Positions 1 to 6,691 of a stretch of 8,686 nucleotides of DNA are shown here, piece after piece; position 1 is the first letter of the stretch; the number at the start of each line of letters is the position of its first letter. The notes under the pieces are model-generated. The model was not told the origin of the DNA, did no database searches, and saw only the letters and a list, made by a program, of their open reading frames with translations. Source of the DNA: Pseudomonadota bacterium (GTDB lineage Bacteria; Pseudomonadota; Gammaproteobacteria; Xanthomonadales; Xanthomonadaceae); contig JAEWAG010000203.1 in NCBI GenBank assembly GCA_023391775.1, positions 1 to 8,686 of the forward strand, in the 5' to 3' direction. A program made the translations under genes and the position numbers.

Positions 1-91
1 GCCCGGACCCGGCCCGCCCGGGCGCGGATGCGACGCCGGCCACACGGCAGCCGGACAATAATGGCCCCCCCTTCCCCCGCAGGACCCGCAC

Positions 92-790
92 ATGGGCCAA
101 TGGATCCAGCTCCAGACGCCGCGTGGCCAGGTCGCCACCTGGCAGGCCGGCCCGCCCTCGGCCCCGCGCGGGGGGCGGGTCGTGCTCCAGGAGATCTTAG
201 GGGTCAACCCGCACATGCGCGCGGTGGCCGAGGACTTCGTTGCCGAAGGTTACGCCGTGCTGGCGCCGGCCTTCTTCGATCCGCTGGAGCGCGGCGTGGA
301 GCTGGGCTACGACGAGGCCGGTTTCGCCCGTGGGCGGCAGCTGGCCGGCGAGCTGGGCTTCGATGCGGCGCTGGACATCGTCGCGGCGGCGGCCCGGCGC
401 CTGCAGGCCTTCCTTGACGCCTTCGCCGACCGCCACCGGGTGGGCACGGTGGGCTACTGCTGGGGCGGCACGGTCGCCATGCTGTCCGCGCTCAGGCTCG
501 GCCTGCCCTCGGTCAGCTACTACGGGGCACGCAACGCGGCGTTCCTGGAGGATCCGGCACTGGTCGCCGCGCCGGCAGCGCCGGTGATGTTCCACTTCGG
601 CGAGCAGGACGCGGCCATCCCGCCGGACGTGGTCCAGGCCCATCGCCGCCAGCTGCCGGCCATGCCGGTGCATACCTACCCGGCCGGCCACGCTTTCAAC
701 CGCGAGGTGGACCCGGGCGCCTACGACAAGCCCAGCGCCCGCCTTGCGCGCGAGCGCACCCTGGACTTCATCACGGAACACCTGAAATGA
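92..790 (+). CDS. Dienelactone hydrolase family protein
   Basis: This is a 232-residue cytoplasmic alpha/beta hydrolase, the usual length for the dienelactone hydrolase (DLH) family, with no signal peptide. Visible family motifs are QEILG with Glu34, the nucleophile elbow GYCWGG with Cys123, GEQDAAIP with Asp173, and AGHAF with His200. Together they give the Cys-Asp-His triad plus the glutamate that DLHs use to activate the cysteine. Classical DLH hydrolyses dienelactone to maleylacetate in chlorocatechol breakdown. No aromatic-degradation genes are nearby, so the substrate here is unknown and could be another lactone or ester. The ATG at 92 is chosen because AGGA (81-84) lies 7 nt upstream and the family fold begins at once. 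A -10-like AATAAT occurs at 57-62, but I see no good -35. The stop overlaps the start of the HIT gene (ATGA), so the two are probably translationally coupled. Family assignment is firm; substrate is not. Confidence 0.93.
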   Translation: MGQWIQLQTPRGQVATWQAGPPSAPRGGRVVLQEILGVNPHMRAVAEDFVAEGYAVLAPAFFDPLERGVELGYDEAGFARGRQLAGELGFDAALDIVAAAARRLQAFLDAFADRHRVGTVGYCWGGTVAMLSALRLGLPSVSYYGARNAAFLEDPALVAAPAAPVMFHFGEQDAAIPPDVVQAHRRQLPAMPVHTYPAGHAFNREVDPGAYDKPSARLARERTLDFITEHLK

Positions 791-1197
791 GCGACGGCTT
801 CGAGCTTGACCCGCGGCTTGCCGCCGACAGCGTGTTCGTGGCCGACGGCCCGCTGTCCCAGGTGCGGCTGATGGACGACACCCGCTTCCCCTGGCTGCTG
901 CTGGTGCCGCGGGTACCCGGGGCGCGCGAGTGGATCGACCTGGATGGCAACCAGCAGCGCCTGCTGCTGGCCGAACTCAACCGCGCTTCCCAGTTGCTGC
1001 GGTCCGCCCCCGGGGTGGAGAAGCTCAATATCGGCGCGCTGGGCAACATCGTTTCCCAGTTGCACGTGCACCTGGTCGGCCGCCATCCGGGGGACGAGGC
1101 CTGGCCGGGGCCGGTCTGGGGCAGCGGCAGCGCCCGCCGGCATGAACCCGACGCACTGGCGCTGGCTGCCGCGCACTGGCGTTCACGGCTAGGATAG
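787..1197 (+). CDS. HIT family (histidine triad) protein
   Basis: This 136-residue soluble protein fits the histidine triad superfamily of nucleotide hydrolases and transferases. Its signature SQLHVHLVGRHPGD runs from about residue 90 to 103. The canonical motif is H-x-H-x-H-x-x. Here the first histidine is Gln91, while His93 (the expected nucleophile position) and His95 remain, so catalysis is still plausible. An upstream NIGALGN segment (81-87) matches the conserved strand and loop before the motif. Likely substrates are nucleoside phosphoramidates or dinucleoside polyphosphates, but the sequence does not decide which. The start codon overlaps the stop of the dienelactone hydrolase gene by 4 nt, so translation is probably coupled. 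The next small gene begins 27 nt downstream, so co-transcription is likely. No signal peptide or membrane helix is visible. Confidence 0.88.
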   Translation: MSDGFELDPRLAADSVFVADGPLSQVRLMDDTRFPWLLLVPRVPGAREWIDLDGNQQRLLLAELNRASQLLRSAPGVEKLNIGALGNIVSQLHVHLVGRHPGDEAWPGPVWGSGSARRHEPDALALAAAHWRSRLG

Positions 1198-1224
1198 GCG
1201 CCCCTTTCCAGCCGGTTCCGCGCC

Positions 1225-1389
1225 ATGGGTTCCAACGTGTTCGCCGCCCTTGTCCTGATCGCCGTGGGCCTGTTCTTCCTGGCCCGCAACCTGGGCTGGA
1301 TCGACACCGGCCTGGGCCACCTGCTGGCGACCTGGTGGCCGGCGCTGCTGGTGGCGGTGGGCGTGGCGATGCTGCTCAAGCGCAAGTAA
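1225..1389 (+). CDS. Small two-helix membrane protein, LiaI/DUF5668-like (copy 1)
   Basis: This 54-residue open reading frame runs from ATG at 1225 to TAA at 1387-1389. It encodes two hydrophobic helices (about residues 5-20 and 31-49) joined by a short polar turn containing WIDTG, and it ends in the basic tail LKRK. The pattern of a GLFFLARNLG-like first helix and a TWWPALL motif opening the second is typical of the LiaI/LiaF transmembrane region (DUF5668 type). In other bacteria such segments sit in envelope-stress or membrane-sensing proteins; no function is known for a stand-alone copy of this size. The Shine-Dalgarno sequence is weak (only G-rich bases before ATG), so translation may depend on the HIT gene 27 nt upstream. 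The protein resembles the one encoded at 1513-1692, which supports it being a real gene. It is short enough for automatic annotation to miss. Confidence 0.78.
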   Translation: MGSNVFAALVLIAVGLFFLARNLGWIDTGLGHLLATWWPALLVAVGVAMLLKRK

Positions 1390-1512
1390 GCCGGCCTGGC
1401 CGCATGCGCGATCAAGCCGCGCGTTCCGCGTGGGCAGCGAAAAACTGACTTCCGGCACCTGGATCCGCCCAGGCGGGCGCGCATCATGGCTCGACCCTCG
1501 AGGACGCCCGCC

Positions 1513-1692
1513 ATGCACCGTCACCTGATCCCCGCCGTCATCCTCATCGTGCTGGGCACGCTGTTCCTGCTGGACACCCTCGGCGCCGGAATCGATGCGG
1601 GCCGCCTGCTGGCCACGTGGTGGCCGCTGCTGCTGATCGGCGCAGGCATCGCCCGGCTGGTACCGCAGGCCCGGAACCCGAGGCCGTCCTGA
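1513..1692 (+). CDS. Small two-helix membrane protein, LiaI/DUF5668-like (copy 2)
   Basis: This 59-residue integral membrane protein has helices at about residues 5-20 and 30-48 and a basic tail (PQARNPRPS). It shares LLATWWP and the overall layout with the small protein at 1225-1389. The ATG at 1513 is preferred over the in-frame ATG at 1486 because GAGGA (1500-1504) lies 8 nt before it. The earlier start would also add a polar, arginine-rich stretch that the paralogue lacks. It is followed within about 40 nt by a strong terminator, so it is probably the last gene of the + strand string. It is likely an inner-membrane protein of the LiaI/DUF5668 type. The role is unknown, and no histidine kinase, PspC or LiaF-type full-length gene is present in the window. 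Confidence 0.8.
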   Translation: MHRHLIPAVILIVLGTLFLLDTLGAGIDAGRLLATWWPLLLIGAGIARLVPQARNPRPS

Positions 1693-1733
1693 TCCCGCGC
1701 CGCGACGCGCGCGCCGACCCCGGTCCAGCCAGC

Positions 1734-1762
1734 AAAAAGGCGCGGAAATCCGCGCCTTTTTT
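1734..1762. terminator. Bidirectional rho-independent terminator
   Basis: A perfect 7-bp GC stem (GGCGCGG 1739-1745, CCGCGCC 1750-1756) closes an AAAT loop. It is preceded by five A and followed by six T, so it can end transcription from both directions. It lies between the convergent small membrane protein gene (+) and dcd (-), exactly where a shared terminator is expected. Confidence 0.92.
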
Positions 1763-1786
1763 CCTGTCGCCGCCGGCAGTTCCGCC

Positions 1787-2362
1787 TCAGGTGCGCGGGA
1801 GGGTCACTCCGGTCTGGCCCTGGTACTTGCCACCGCGGTCCTTGTACGAGGTCTCGCACACGTCGTCCGCGTCGGACTGGAAGAACAGCATCTGCGCCAC
1901 GCCCTCGTTGGCGTAGATGCGCGCAGGCAGCGGTGTGGTGTTGGAGAACTCCAGGGTCACATGGCCCTCCCACTCCGGTTCCAGCGGGGTCACGTTGACG
2001 ATGATCCCGCAGCGCGCGTACGTGCTCTTGCCCAGGCACACCACCAGCACGTCGCGCGGGATGCGGAAGTACTCGACCGTGCGCGCCAGGGCGAAGGAGT
2101 TCGGCGGGATGATGCACTCGTCGCCGACCACGTCCACAAAACTCTTCGGGTCGAAGTGCTTGGGATCGACGATGGTGGAGTTGATGTTGGTGAACACCTT
2201 GAACTCGCGCGAGCAGCGCACGTCGTAGCCGTAGCTGGAGGTGCCGTAGCTGACGATGCGCTCGCCGTTGGCCTGCTTGACCTGCCCGGCCTCGAACGGC
2301 TCGATCATGCCGCCGGGTCGTTCGGACATGCGGCGGATCCAGCGGTCGCTCTTGATGCTCAT
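1787..2362 (-). CDS. dcd: dCTP deaminase
   Basis: This enzyme deaminates dCTP to dUTP, supplying dUMP for thymidylate synthesis in the cytoplasm. The 191-residue protein has the usual length. It starts [12 protein letters not shown], and shows the conserved SSYGYDVR block (43-49), the GKSTYAR block (111-117) with the nucleotide-binding Ser113 and Arg117, and the EFSN block with catalytic Glu138. The C-terminal KYQGQTG supplies the Lys/Gln residues that close over the nucleotide. The frame stays open upstream to 2608, but that extension is low-complexity and overlaps apbC, so the ATG at 2362, where homology begins, is the true start. GGGA lies about 9-12 nt upstream of it. The family includes a fused dCTP deaminase/dUTPase form, but this sequence looks like the ordinary monofunctional type. 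dcd lies 106 bp downstream of apbC on the same strand, a pairing I recall from Pseudomonas and Xanthomonas relatives. Confidence 0.96.
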   Translation of the reverse strand: MSIKSDRWIRRMSERPGGMIEPFEAGQVKQANGERIVSYGTSSYGYDVRCSREFKVFTNINSTIVDPKHFDPKSFVDVVGDECIIPPNSFALARTVEYFRIPRDVLVVCLGKSTYARCGIIVNVTPLEPEWEGHVTLEFSNTTPLPARIYANEGVAQMLFFQSDADDVCETSYKDRGGKYQGQTGVTLPRT

Positions 2363-2400
2363 GCGGTGATTCCCAGGGCGCCCCGGCCCGTGATCCAGCG

Positions 2401-2430
2401 ATTGTAATGGGGTCGGCTGCGGCACGTCAC
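2401..2430 (-). promoter_or_regulatory. Candidate sigma70 promoter for dcd
   Basis: Read on the minus strand, the 106-bp gap before dcd holds TACAAT (plus-strand 2401-2406, five of six matches to the -10 consensus). GTGACG (2425-2430, four of six to the -35) lies 18 bp away. Transcription would begin near 2394, giving a leader of about 32 nt. This would let dcd be expressed independently of apbC. Assigned by eye only. Confidence 0.42.
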
Positions 2431-2468
2431 ATGGCCTGCGGCCTGCGATGCGCCACGGCCGGACACGA

Positions 2469-3545
2469 TCAGCCCAGGCTGGCGCTGATCGGGATCGACG
2501 CGCGCGGGCGACGCGCCAGTTCGGTGGCGACCGCCTGTGCCGCGGCCTGGTTGGCCTGGGCGGGCGGGGTACCCGGCGCGGCGGCCACCACCGGCGAACC
2601 GGTATCACCCTGCTCGCGGATGCGCAGGTCCAGCGGCAGCGAACCCAGCAGCGGCACGCCGTAGCGCGCGGCCATGGCCTGCCCGCCGCCCTGGCCGAAC
2701 ACGTGCTCGGCGTGGCCGCAGTTGCTGCACACGTGCACCGCCATGTTCTCGATGATGCCCAGCACCGGGATGTCGACCTTGCCGAACATGCCCACCGCCT
2801 TGCGCGCGTCGAGGGTGGCGATCTCCTGGGGCGTGGTCACGATCACCGCACCGGCCACCGGGATCTTCTGCGCCAGGGTGAGCTGGATGTCGCCGGTGCC
2901 CGGCGGCAGGTCCACCAGCAGGTAGTCCAGGTCGTTCCAGAGGCTGTCGGTGAACAGCTGCATCAGCGCCGAAGTGGCCATCGGCCCGCGCCAGATCATT
3001 GGAGTGTCCTGCTCGACCAGCAGGCCGATGGACATGGCCTCGATACCGAACGCGCGCATCGGCTCGATCGACTTGCCATCCGGGCTCTCCGGCCGGCCGG
3101 ACAGGCCCAGCATCGCCGGAACACTCGGCCCGTACACGTCGGCATCAAGCACGCCCACGCGCGCACCGAGCTGTTGCAGCGCAAGCGCGAGGTTGACCGT
3201 GGTGGTCGACTTGCCGACACCGCCCTTGCCCGAGCCGACCGCGATCACGTTGCGGATGCGCGGATGCGGGGCGAGCCCGCCCTGCACGCTGTGCGCCCCG
3301 ACGCGGGTTCGCAGGGCGAAAGACTCCAGGCGCAACCCCGCTCCGGCCAGTGCGGCCTCGACGACGCGTTCGACCTGGGCCGACCATTCGCTTCCGAATG
3401 GGAACCCCGCCAGCCCGTCAAGCCGGATTCCGCCCTCGCCGCCGACCTGCACATCCCACCGCAGAACCGGGCTGGCCAACCTCCCGTTGCCCGCCGGATC
3501 TTCAAGCACGGCAAGGGTTTCAATCACTTTTTCAGTCACAGTCAT
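2469..3545 (-). CDS. apbC: Iron-sulfur cluster carrier ATPase ApbC/Mrp
   Basis: This is a P-loop ATPase of the Mrp/NBP35 family that binds and hands over Fe-S clusters to apoproteins in the cytoplasm. The 358-residue protein has an N-terminal part of about 95 residues equivalent to the small MIP18/DUF59-like domain, here rather divergent. The ATPase domain follows: deviant Walker A GKGGVGKS (106-113), DADVYGPS (134-141), and Walker B/switch VDLPPGTGD (211-219). The CSNC motif (Cys273, Cys276) is the paired-cysteine site through which dimers bind a bridging cluster. The C-terminal tail (about 323-358) is Ala/Pro rich. The ATG at 3545 has only a weak Shine-Dalgarno. Another ATG upstream (3561) is out of frame, so no better start is seen. 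dcd follows on the same strand. The metG gene that I recall flanking apbC in pseudomonads is absent here; a divergent TonB receptor gene takes that place. Confidence 0.95.
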   Translation of the reverse strand: MTVTEKVIETLAVLEDPAGNGRLASPVLRWDVQVGGEGGIRLDGLAGFPFGSEWSAQVERVVEAALAGAGLRLESFALRTRVGAHSVQGGLAPHPRIRNVIAVGSGKGGVGKSTTTVNLALALQQLGARVGVLDADVYGPSVPAMLGLSGRPESPDGKSIEPMRAFGIEAMSIGLLVEQDTPMIWRGPMATSALMQLFTDSLWNDLDYLLVDLPPGTGDIQLTLAQKIPVAGAVIVTTPQEIATLDARKAVGMFGKVDIPVLGIIENMAVHVCSNCGHAEHVFGQGGGQAMAARYGVPLLGSLPLDLRIREQGDTGSPVVAAAPGTPPAQANQAAAQAVATELARRPRASIPISASLG

Positions 3546-3563
3546 GGAGTCCGCAGGCCATCC

Positions 3564-3592
3564 CTAATAGTTAATTGTGACAACTGATGCAA
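3564..3592 (-). promoter_or_regulatory. Candidate sigma70 promoter for apbC
   Basis: On the minus strand, TTGCAT (plus 3587-3592) and TATTAG (plus 3564-3569) are separated by exactly 17 bp. Each matches the consensus at four of six positions. Transcription would start near 3557, leaving a leader of only about a dozen nucleotides before the apbC ATG, in keeping with its weak Shine-Dalgarno. It overlaps the divergent receptor promoter candidate, so the two may compete. Confidence 0.42.
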
Positions 3593-3605
3593 AGGTAATT
3601 AAAAG
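3577..3605 (+). promoter_or_regulatory. Candidate sigma70 promoter for the TonB receptor gene
   Basis: GTGACA (3577-3582, five of six to the -35 consensus) and TAAAAG (3600-3605, four of six to the -10) are separated by 17 bp within an AT-rich patch that stands out from the GC-rich surroundings. Initiation near 3612 would give a leader of nearly 100 nt. TGTGA at 3576-3580, a CRP/Clp-type half-site, overlaps the -35, and the inverted pair TTAATT/AATTAA (3571-3576, 3597-3602) brackets the spacer. Assigned by eye. Confidence 0.42.
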
Positions 3606-3623
3606 CGTGTTAAGGTCCAAGAC

Positions 3624-3640
3624 AGGCCATGTTTTGGCCT
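3624..3640 (+). other. Leader hairpin upstream of the TonB receptor gene
   Basis: AGGCCA (3624-3629) and TGGCCT (3635-3640) form a perfect 6-bp stem around a TGTTT loop near the expected 5' end of the receptor mRNA. No T-run follows, so it is not a terminator. It may stabilise the transcript or be incidental. The rest of the leader to 3708 shows no riboswitch I recognise. Confidence 0.35.
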
Positions 3641-3708
3641 CATTCAGGTGAGCGGTGCGCCTGTCGCCCCGACACTGTCACAGATCAACCTTAGGGGATC
3701 CCCCACGC

Positions 3709-6612
3709 ATGAACACGCGATTCGCTCCCAAGCGTAGCCGCCTGACGGCCGCCCTGCTGACCTCGCTGATGCTGCCCGCCGGCCTGGCCGCGGCACAGGA
3801 ACCGCAGCAGGACAACGACGCGGCGCCCGCCGTCGCCCAGTCCGGCTCCAGTGCCACCAACCTTGACCGCGTTTCGGTCGTCGGTTCGCGCATCAAGCGC
3901 GCGGAGATCGAAGGCCCGGCCCCGGTCACCGTCATCACCCGTGCGGACATCGACCGCGAAGGCTTCCAGACCGTCGGCGACATGCTGCAGACGCTGAGCC
4001 AGAACACCAGCAGCTCGTTCACCGGCGACCTGGGCGTGACCGGCTTCACCCCGAATGCCCAGGTGGTCAACCTGCGCAACCTGGGTCCGGGCTACACCCT
4101 GACCCTGATCAACGGCCGCCGTCCCCCGCAGTACCCGCAGCCGTACAACCGCGACAACAACGTGGTCAACATCGCCGCGATCCCGACCTCGATCGTGGAG
4201 CGCATCGAAGTCCTCACCGGCGGCGCCTCGGCCATCTACGGCTCCGACGCGGTGGCAGGCGTGGTCAACATCGTCCTGAAGGAGAACTTCGACGGCAACT
4301 ACGCCAAGCTGACCGTCGGCACCACCGAGGAAGGCGGCGGCGACTCGGTCGACTTCGAGGTCTCCGGTGGCAAGACCGGTGACCGCTGGAGCGCCGTGTG
4401 GGCCTTCCAGTACGGCGACCGCGAGCCGGTTTTCGCCAGCCAGCGCGAACTCCTGTCCGACAACCGCAACGGTCCGCTGGGTGACCTGGCCAACCCCTCG
4501 CTGTCGCACGTCGCCATCCGTGGCGCCAACGTGGGCGACGGCGCGGTCGGCACCAACGCCTTCTTCCCGGGCGCGGCCGCCTGCGAAGCGATGAACATGG
4601 TCGCCTTCGCACATCCGACCCGCGGCGACGTCTGCGGCGCGTTCGACACCAGCGCCTCGCGTTCGATCTCCAACAAGCGCCGCTTCTACTCGGCGTATGG
4701 CTACGGCACCTTCGACGTGACCGACACCACGCGCCTGTTCGCCAGCGCCAACTACTACACCACCGAAGCCAAGTCCAGCGGCGGCACCGAGTTCTGGGGC
4801 ACCAGCGGCGACCAGTTCAACCGCACTTCCGCCGGCGGCACCTCGGTGTACTACTACGACACCACCGCGCAGAACTTCCTGCAGCTGCAGCGCATCTTCA
4901 CCCCGGGCGAGCTCGGTGGCGCCGAAGCAGCCAGCACCATCTACGACGAGACGATGTACGACGTCGCCTTCGGTGCGCAGGGCATGTTCGGCGACCGCTT
5001 CGACTGGGAAGCCAGCGTCAACTACGGCAAGTACGAGTACGAAGCCGACCGCCCGCGCCTGCTGGCCAAGGCCGTGCACGACTACTTCCTGGGCGAGCGC
5101 CTGGGCTACGTGAGCGGCTACGCTGCCCACACCCTGAACCTGGACCGCTGGAACGCGCCGATCACCCCGGAGATCTACCGTTCCTTCGCCACCCGCGTGG
5201 TCAACCGCGGCGAGACCACCACTGCCAACGCCAACTTCAACGTCAGCGGCGACCTGTTCGAGCTGCCGGCCGGCGCCGTCGGCTTCGCCGGCGTAGTGGA
5301 GTGGAACCGCGCGACCACCGACCTGCTCAGCGATCCGCGCACCAACCAGCTGCGTCCGCTGGACGACCAGACCATCTACAACCTGACCAGCTCGGGCGAA
5401 ACCCATGGCGAGCGTGACCGTTACGCCATCGGCGCCGAGTTCCGCGTGCCGATCCTGGACAGCCTGAGCGCCCAGATCGCCGCCCGTTGGGACAAGTACG
5501 ACGACATCTCCAGCGTCGACGCTGCCACCACCTACAACTTCGGCCTCGAGTGGCGTCCGGTCGACTCGCTGCTGGTCCGCGGCTCGTATGCCACCAGCTT
5601 CCGCGCCCCGGACATGCAGCTGGTCTTCGCCGAACGCGCCGCTTCGTACTCGTCGATCCTCGACGAGTACGCCTGCCGTGCTGGCGTCGGCACCGGTGCC
5701 ACCGAAGGTCCGCGTACCCGCACCCAGTGCAACACCTCGGGCGACCCGACCATCTACCAGGCCCAGACCCTCATCGCCGGCAACCCCGGCCTGAAGGAAG
5801 AGGAAGGCGAGTCCTGGAGCGCCGGTTTCGTGTGGGACATCATCGACGACATGTCGCTGTCGGTTGACTGGTACCGCATCCGCCTGGAGGACGCCGCTTC
5901 GCAGTTCAGCGCTTCCACCCTGCTGTCCCAGGAAGCCGCCTGCCGCATCGGCAGCTACGCCGACGGTTCGGCCCCGCCGAGCGCCGCGTTCTGCGACAAC
6001 CTGTACCAGCTGATCACCCGCATCGACGCCCCGGGAACCCCGGACAACCTGCGCGTCCAGCGGATCAACAACTCGTACATCAACACCGCGCTGCAGGACA
6101 CCACCGGCATCGATGCGAACTATCGCTACCGGCTGGACACCGACCGCATCGGCCGCTTCACCTTCGACGTGTCGTACTCGCTGCTGCTGAGCAACGAGTA
6201 CAAGCAGGTCGTCGAGGATGACCTGGTCGACTACCGCGACCTGCCGCCGAGCCAGAACTACTGGTACCCGGAGCGCAGCCGCGTCCGCGGCAGCGTGAAC
6301 TGGACCTACAACGACTGGTCCACCACCGTGTTCGGTACCCGCCTGGGTTCGGCCTGGTCTGACGCCGAGGTGGCTGGCGAGAACGCGGCCGGTGGCACCT
6401 ATGGCCCGCGCCTGCAGCCGTACATGATCTACAACCTGAGCGTGGCCAAGAAGTTCGGCCCGAACGTGACCGCCCAGTTCCAGGTCGTCAACGTGCTGGA
6501 CAACCAGTACCGCGAGGACAACAGCTACACCGCGTATCCGTTCTTCAACCCGTGGCTGGGTGCCGACCCGCTGGGTCGTCGCTACTACGTGAGCATCGGC
6601 TACCGCTTCTAA
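3709..6612 (+). CDS. TonB-dependent outer membrane receptor
   Basis: This 967-residue gated beta-barrel imports a substrate across the outer membrane using TonB/ExbB/ExbD energy. A basic start, a hydrophobic helix and LAAAQ form a signal peptide ending near residue 30. A possible TonB box follows at DRVSVVG (53-59). The plug domain runs from about 66 to 191 and contains LINGRRPP (133-140), VERIEVLTGG (163-172) and GSDAVAGVVNIVLK (178-191). The barrel fills the remainder and ends in the aromatic signature SIGYRF with terminal Phe. The ATG at 3709 is chosen over an in-frame GTG at 3655, because the signal peptide follows it directly and AGGGGA (3693-3698) precedes it by about 10 nt. The only six cysteines form three close pairs (292/309, 656/674, 745/762), probably disulfides in external loops. 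There is no FecI/FecR pair and no N-terminal signalling domain. The S9 peptidase gene 79 bp downstream suggests a peptide substrate, but this is inference. Confidence 0.95.
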   Translation: MNTRFAPKRSRLTAALLTSLMLPAGLAAAQEPQQDNDAAPAVAQSGSSATNLDRVSVVGSRIKRAEIEGPAPVTVITRADIDREGFQTVGDMLQTLSQNTSSSFTGDLGVTGFTPNAQVVNLRNLGPGYTLTLINGRRPPQYPQPYNRDNNVVNIAAIPTSIVERIEVLTGGASAIYGSDAVAGVVNIVLKENFDGNYAKLTVGTTEEGGGDSVDFEVSGGKTGDRWSAVWAFQYGDREPVFASQRELLSDNRNGPLGDLANPSLSHVAIRGANVGDGAVGTNAFFPGAAACEAMNMVAFAHPTRGDVCGAFDTSASRSISNKRRFYSAYGYGTFDVTDTTRLFASANYYTTEAKSSGGTEFWGTSGDQFNRTSAGGTSVYYYDTTAQNFLQLQRIFTPGELGGAEAASTIYDETMYDVAFGAQGMFGDRFDWEASVNYGKYEYEADRPRLLAKAVHDYFLGERLGYVSGYAAHTLNLDRWNAPITPEIYRSFATRVVNRGETTTANANFNVSGDLFELPAGAVGFAGVVEWNRATTDLLSDPRTNQLRPLDDQTIYNLTSSGETHGERDRYAIGAEFRVPILDSLSAQIAARWDKYDDISSVDAATTYNFGLEWRPVDSLLVRGSYATSFRAPDMQLVFAERAASYSSILDEYACRAGVGTGATEGPRTRTQCNTSGDPTIYQAQTLIAGNPGLKEEEGESWSAGFVWDIIDDMSLSVDWYRIRLEDAASQFSASTLLSQEAACRIGSYADGSAPPSAAFCDNLYQLITRIDAPGTPDNLRVQRINNSYINTALQDTTGIDANYRYRLDTDRIGRFTFDVSYSLLLSNEYKQVVEDDLVDYRDLPPSQNYWYPERSRVRGSVNWTYNDWSTTVFGTRLGSAWSDAEVAGENAAGGTYGPRLQPYMIYNLSVAKKFGPNVTAQFQVVNVLDNQYREDNSYTAYPFFNPWLGADPLGRRYYVSIGYRF

Positions 6613-6618
6613 GCGGTA
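6601..6618 (+). repeat. Perfect inverted repeat across the receptor stop codon
   Basis: TACCGCTT (6601-6608) and AAGCGGTA (6611-6618) are exact reverse complements separated by two bases. As RNA this would fold as a 7-bp stem with a TCTA loop containing part of the TAA stop (6610-6612). It precedes the terminator-like hairpin by 17 nt and could stabilise the receptor mRNA 3' end. Confidence 0.6.
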
Positions 6619-6635
6619 CCGGATGTGTTAAACGG

Positions 6636-6661
6636 AAAAGCCCGGTGAAAGCCGGGCTTTT
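6636..6661 (+). terminator. Rho-independent terminator or attenuator between receptor and peptidase genes
   Basis: AAAAGCCCGG (6636-6645) pairs perfectly with CCGGGCTTTT (6652-6661) around the loop TGAAAG, and CTCT follows the T run. It begins 23 nt after the receptor stop and ends 30 nt before the peptidase start. I see no good promoter in the remaining gap, so it may act as a partial terminator that lowers peptidase expression relative to the receptor. Confidence 0.85.
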
Positions 6662-6691
6662 CTCTGCAAGCAATCCAGACAAGGACATGTT

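Noticed and set aside
28..417. 129-residue frame overlapping the start of the dienelactone hydrolase gene
   Set aside because: Arg/Gly/Ala-rich shadow in another frame of a well-supported gene.
1390..1512. 123-bp gap between the small membrane protein genes with a short stem (CCTGG 1458-1462, CCAGG 1469-1473)
   Set aside because: The stem is only 5 bp with no T run, and no promoter or RNA gene is recognisable.
2363..2608. N-terminal extension of dcd to an upstream start at 2608
   Set aside because: The added residues are Pro/Arg rich, would overlap the end of apbC by about 140 nt, and lie before the conserved Dcd start MSIKSDRW.
2448..3587. 379-residue plus-strand open frame opposite apbC
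   Set aside because: Antisense shadow rich in Arg, His and Ala. The minus-strand product is an unmistakable ApbC/Mrp.
3694..3703. GGGGATCCCC palindrome overlapping the receptor Shine-Dalgarno
   Set aside because: A perfect palindrome without a loop cannot form a stable RNA hairpin by itself, and it is short enough to be chance.
3655..3708. GTG start giving an 18-residue longer receptor
   Set aside because: The extension would put a polar stretch before the signal peptide. The ATG at 3709 has a usable Shine-Dalgarno and a normal signal peptide directly after it.
3691..5406. 571-residue minus-strand open frame opposite the receptor gene
   Set aside because: It is a shadow of the GC-rich codon bias of the receptor gene. 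Its translation is Val/Gly/Ala/Arg rich with no recognisable motif, and the plus-strand protein is a clear family member.
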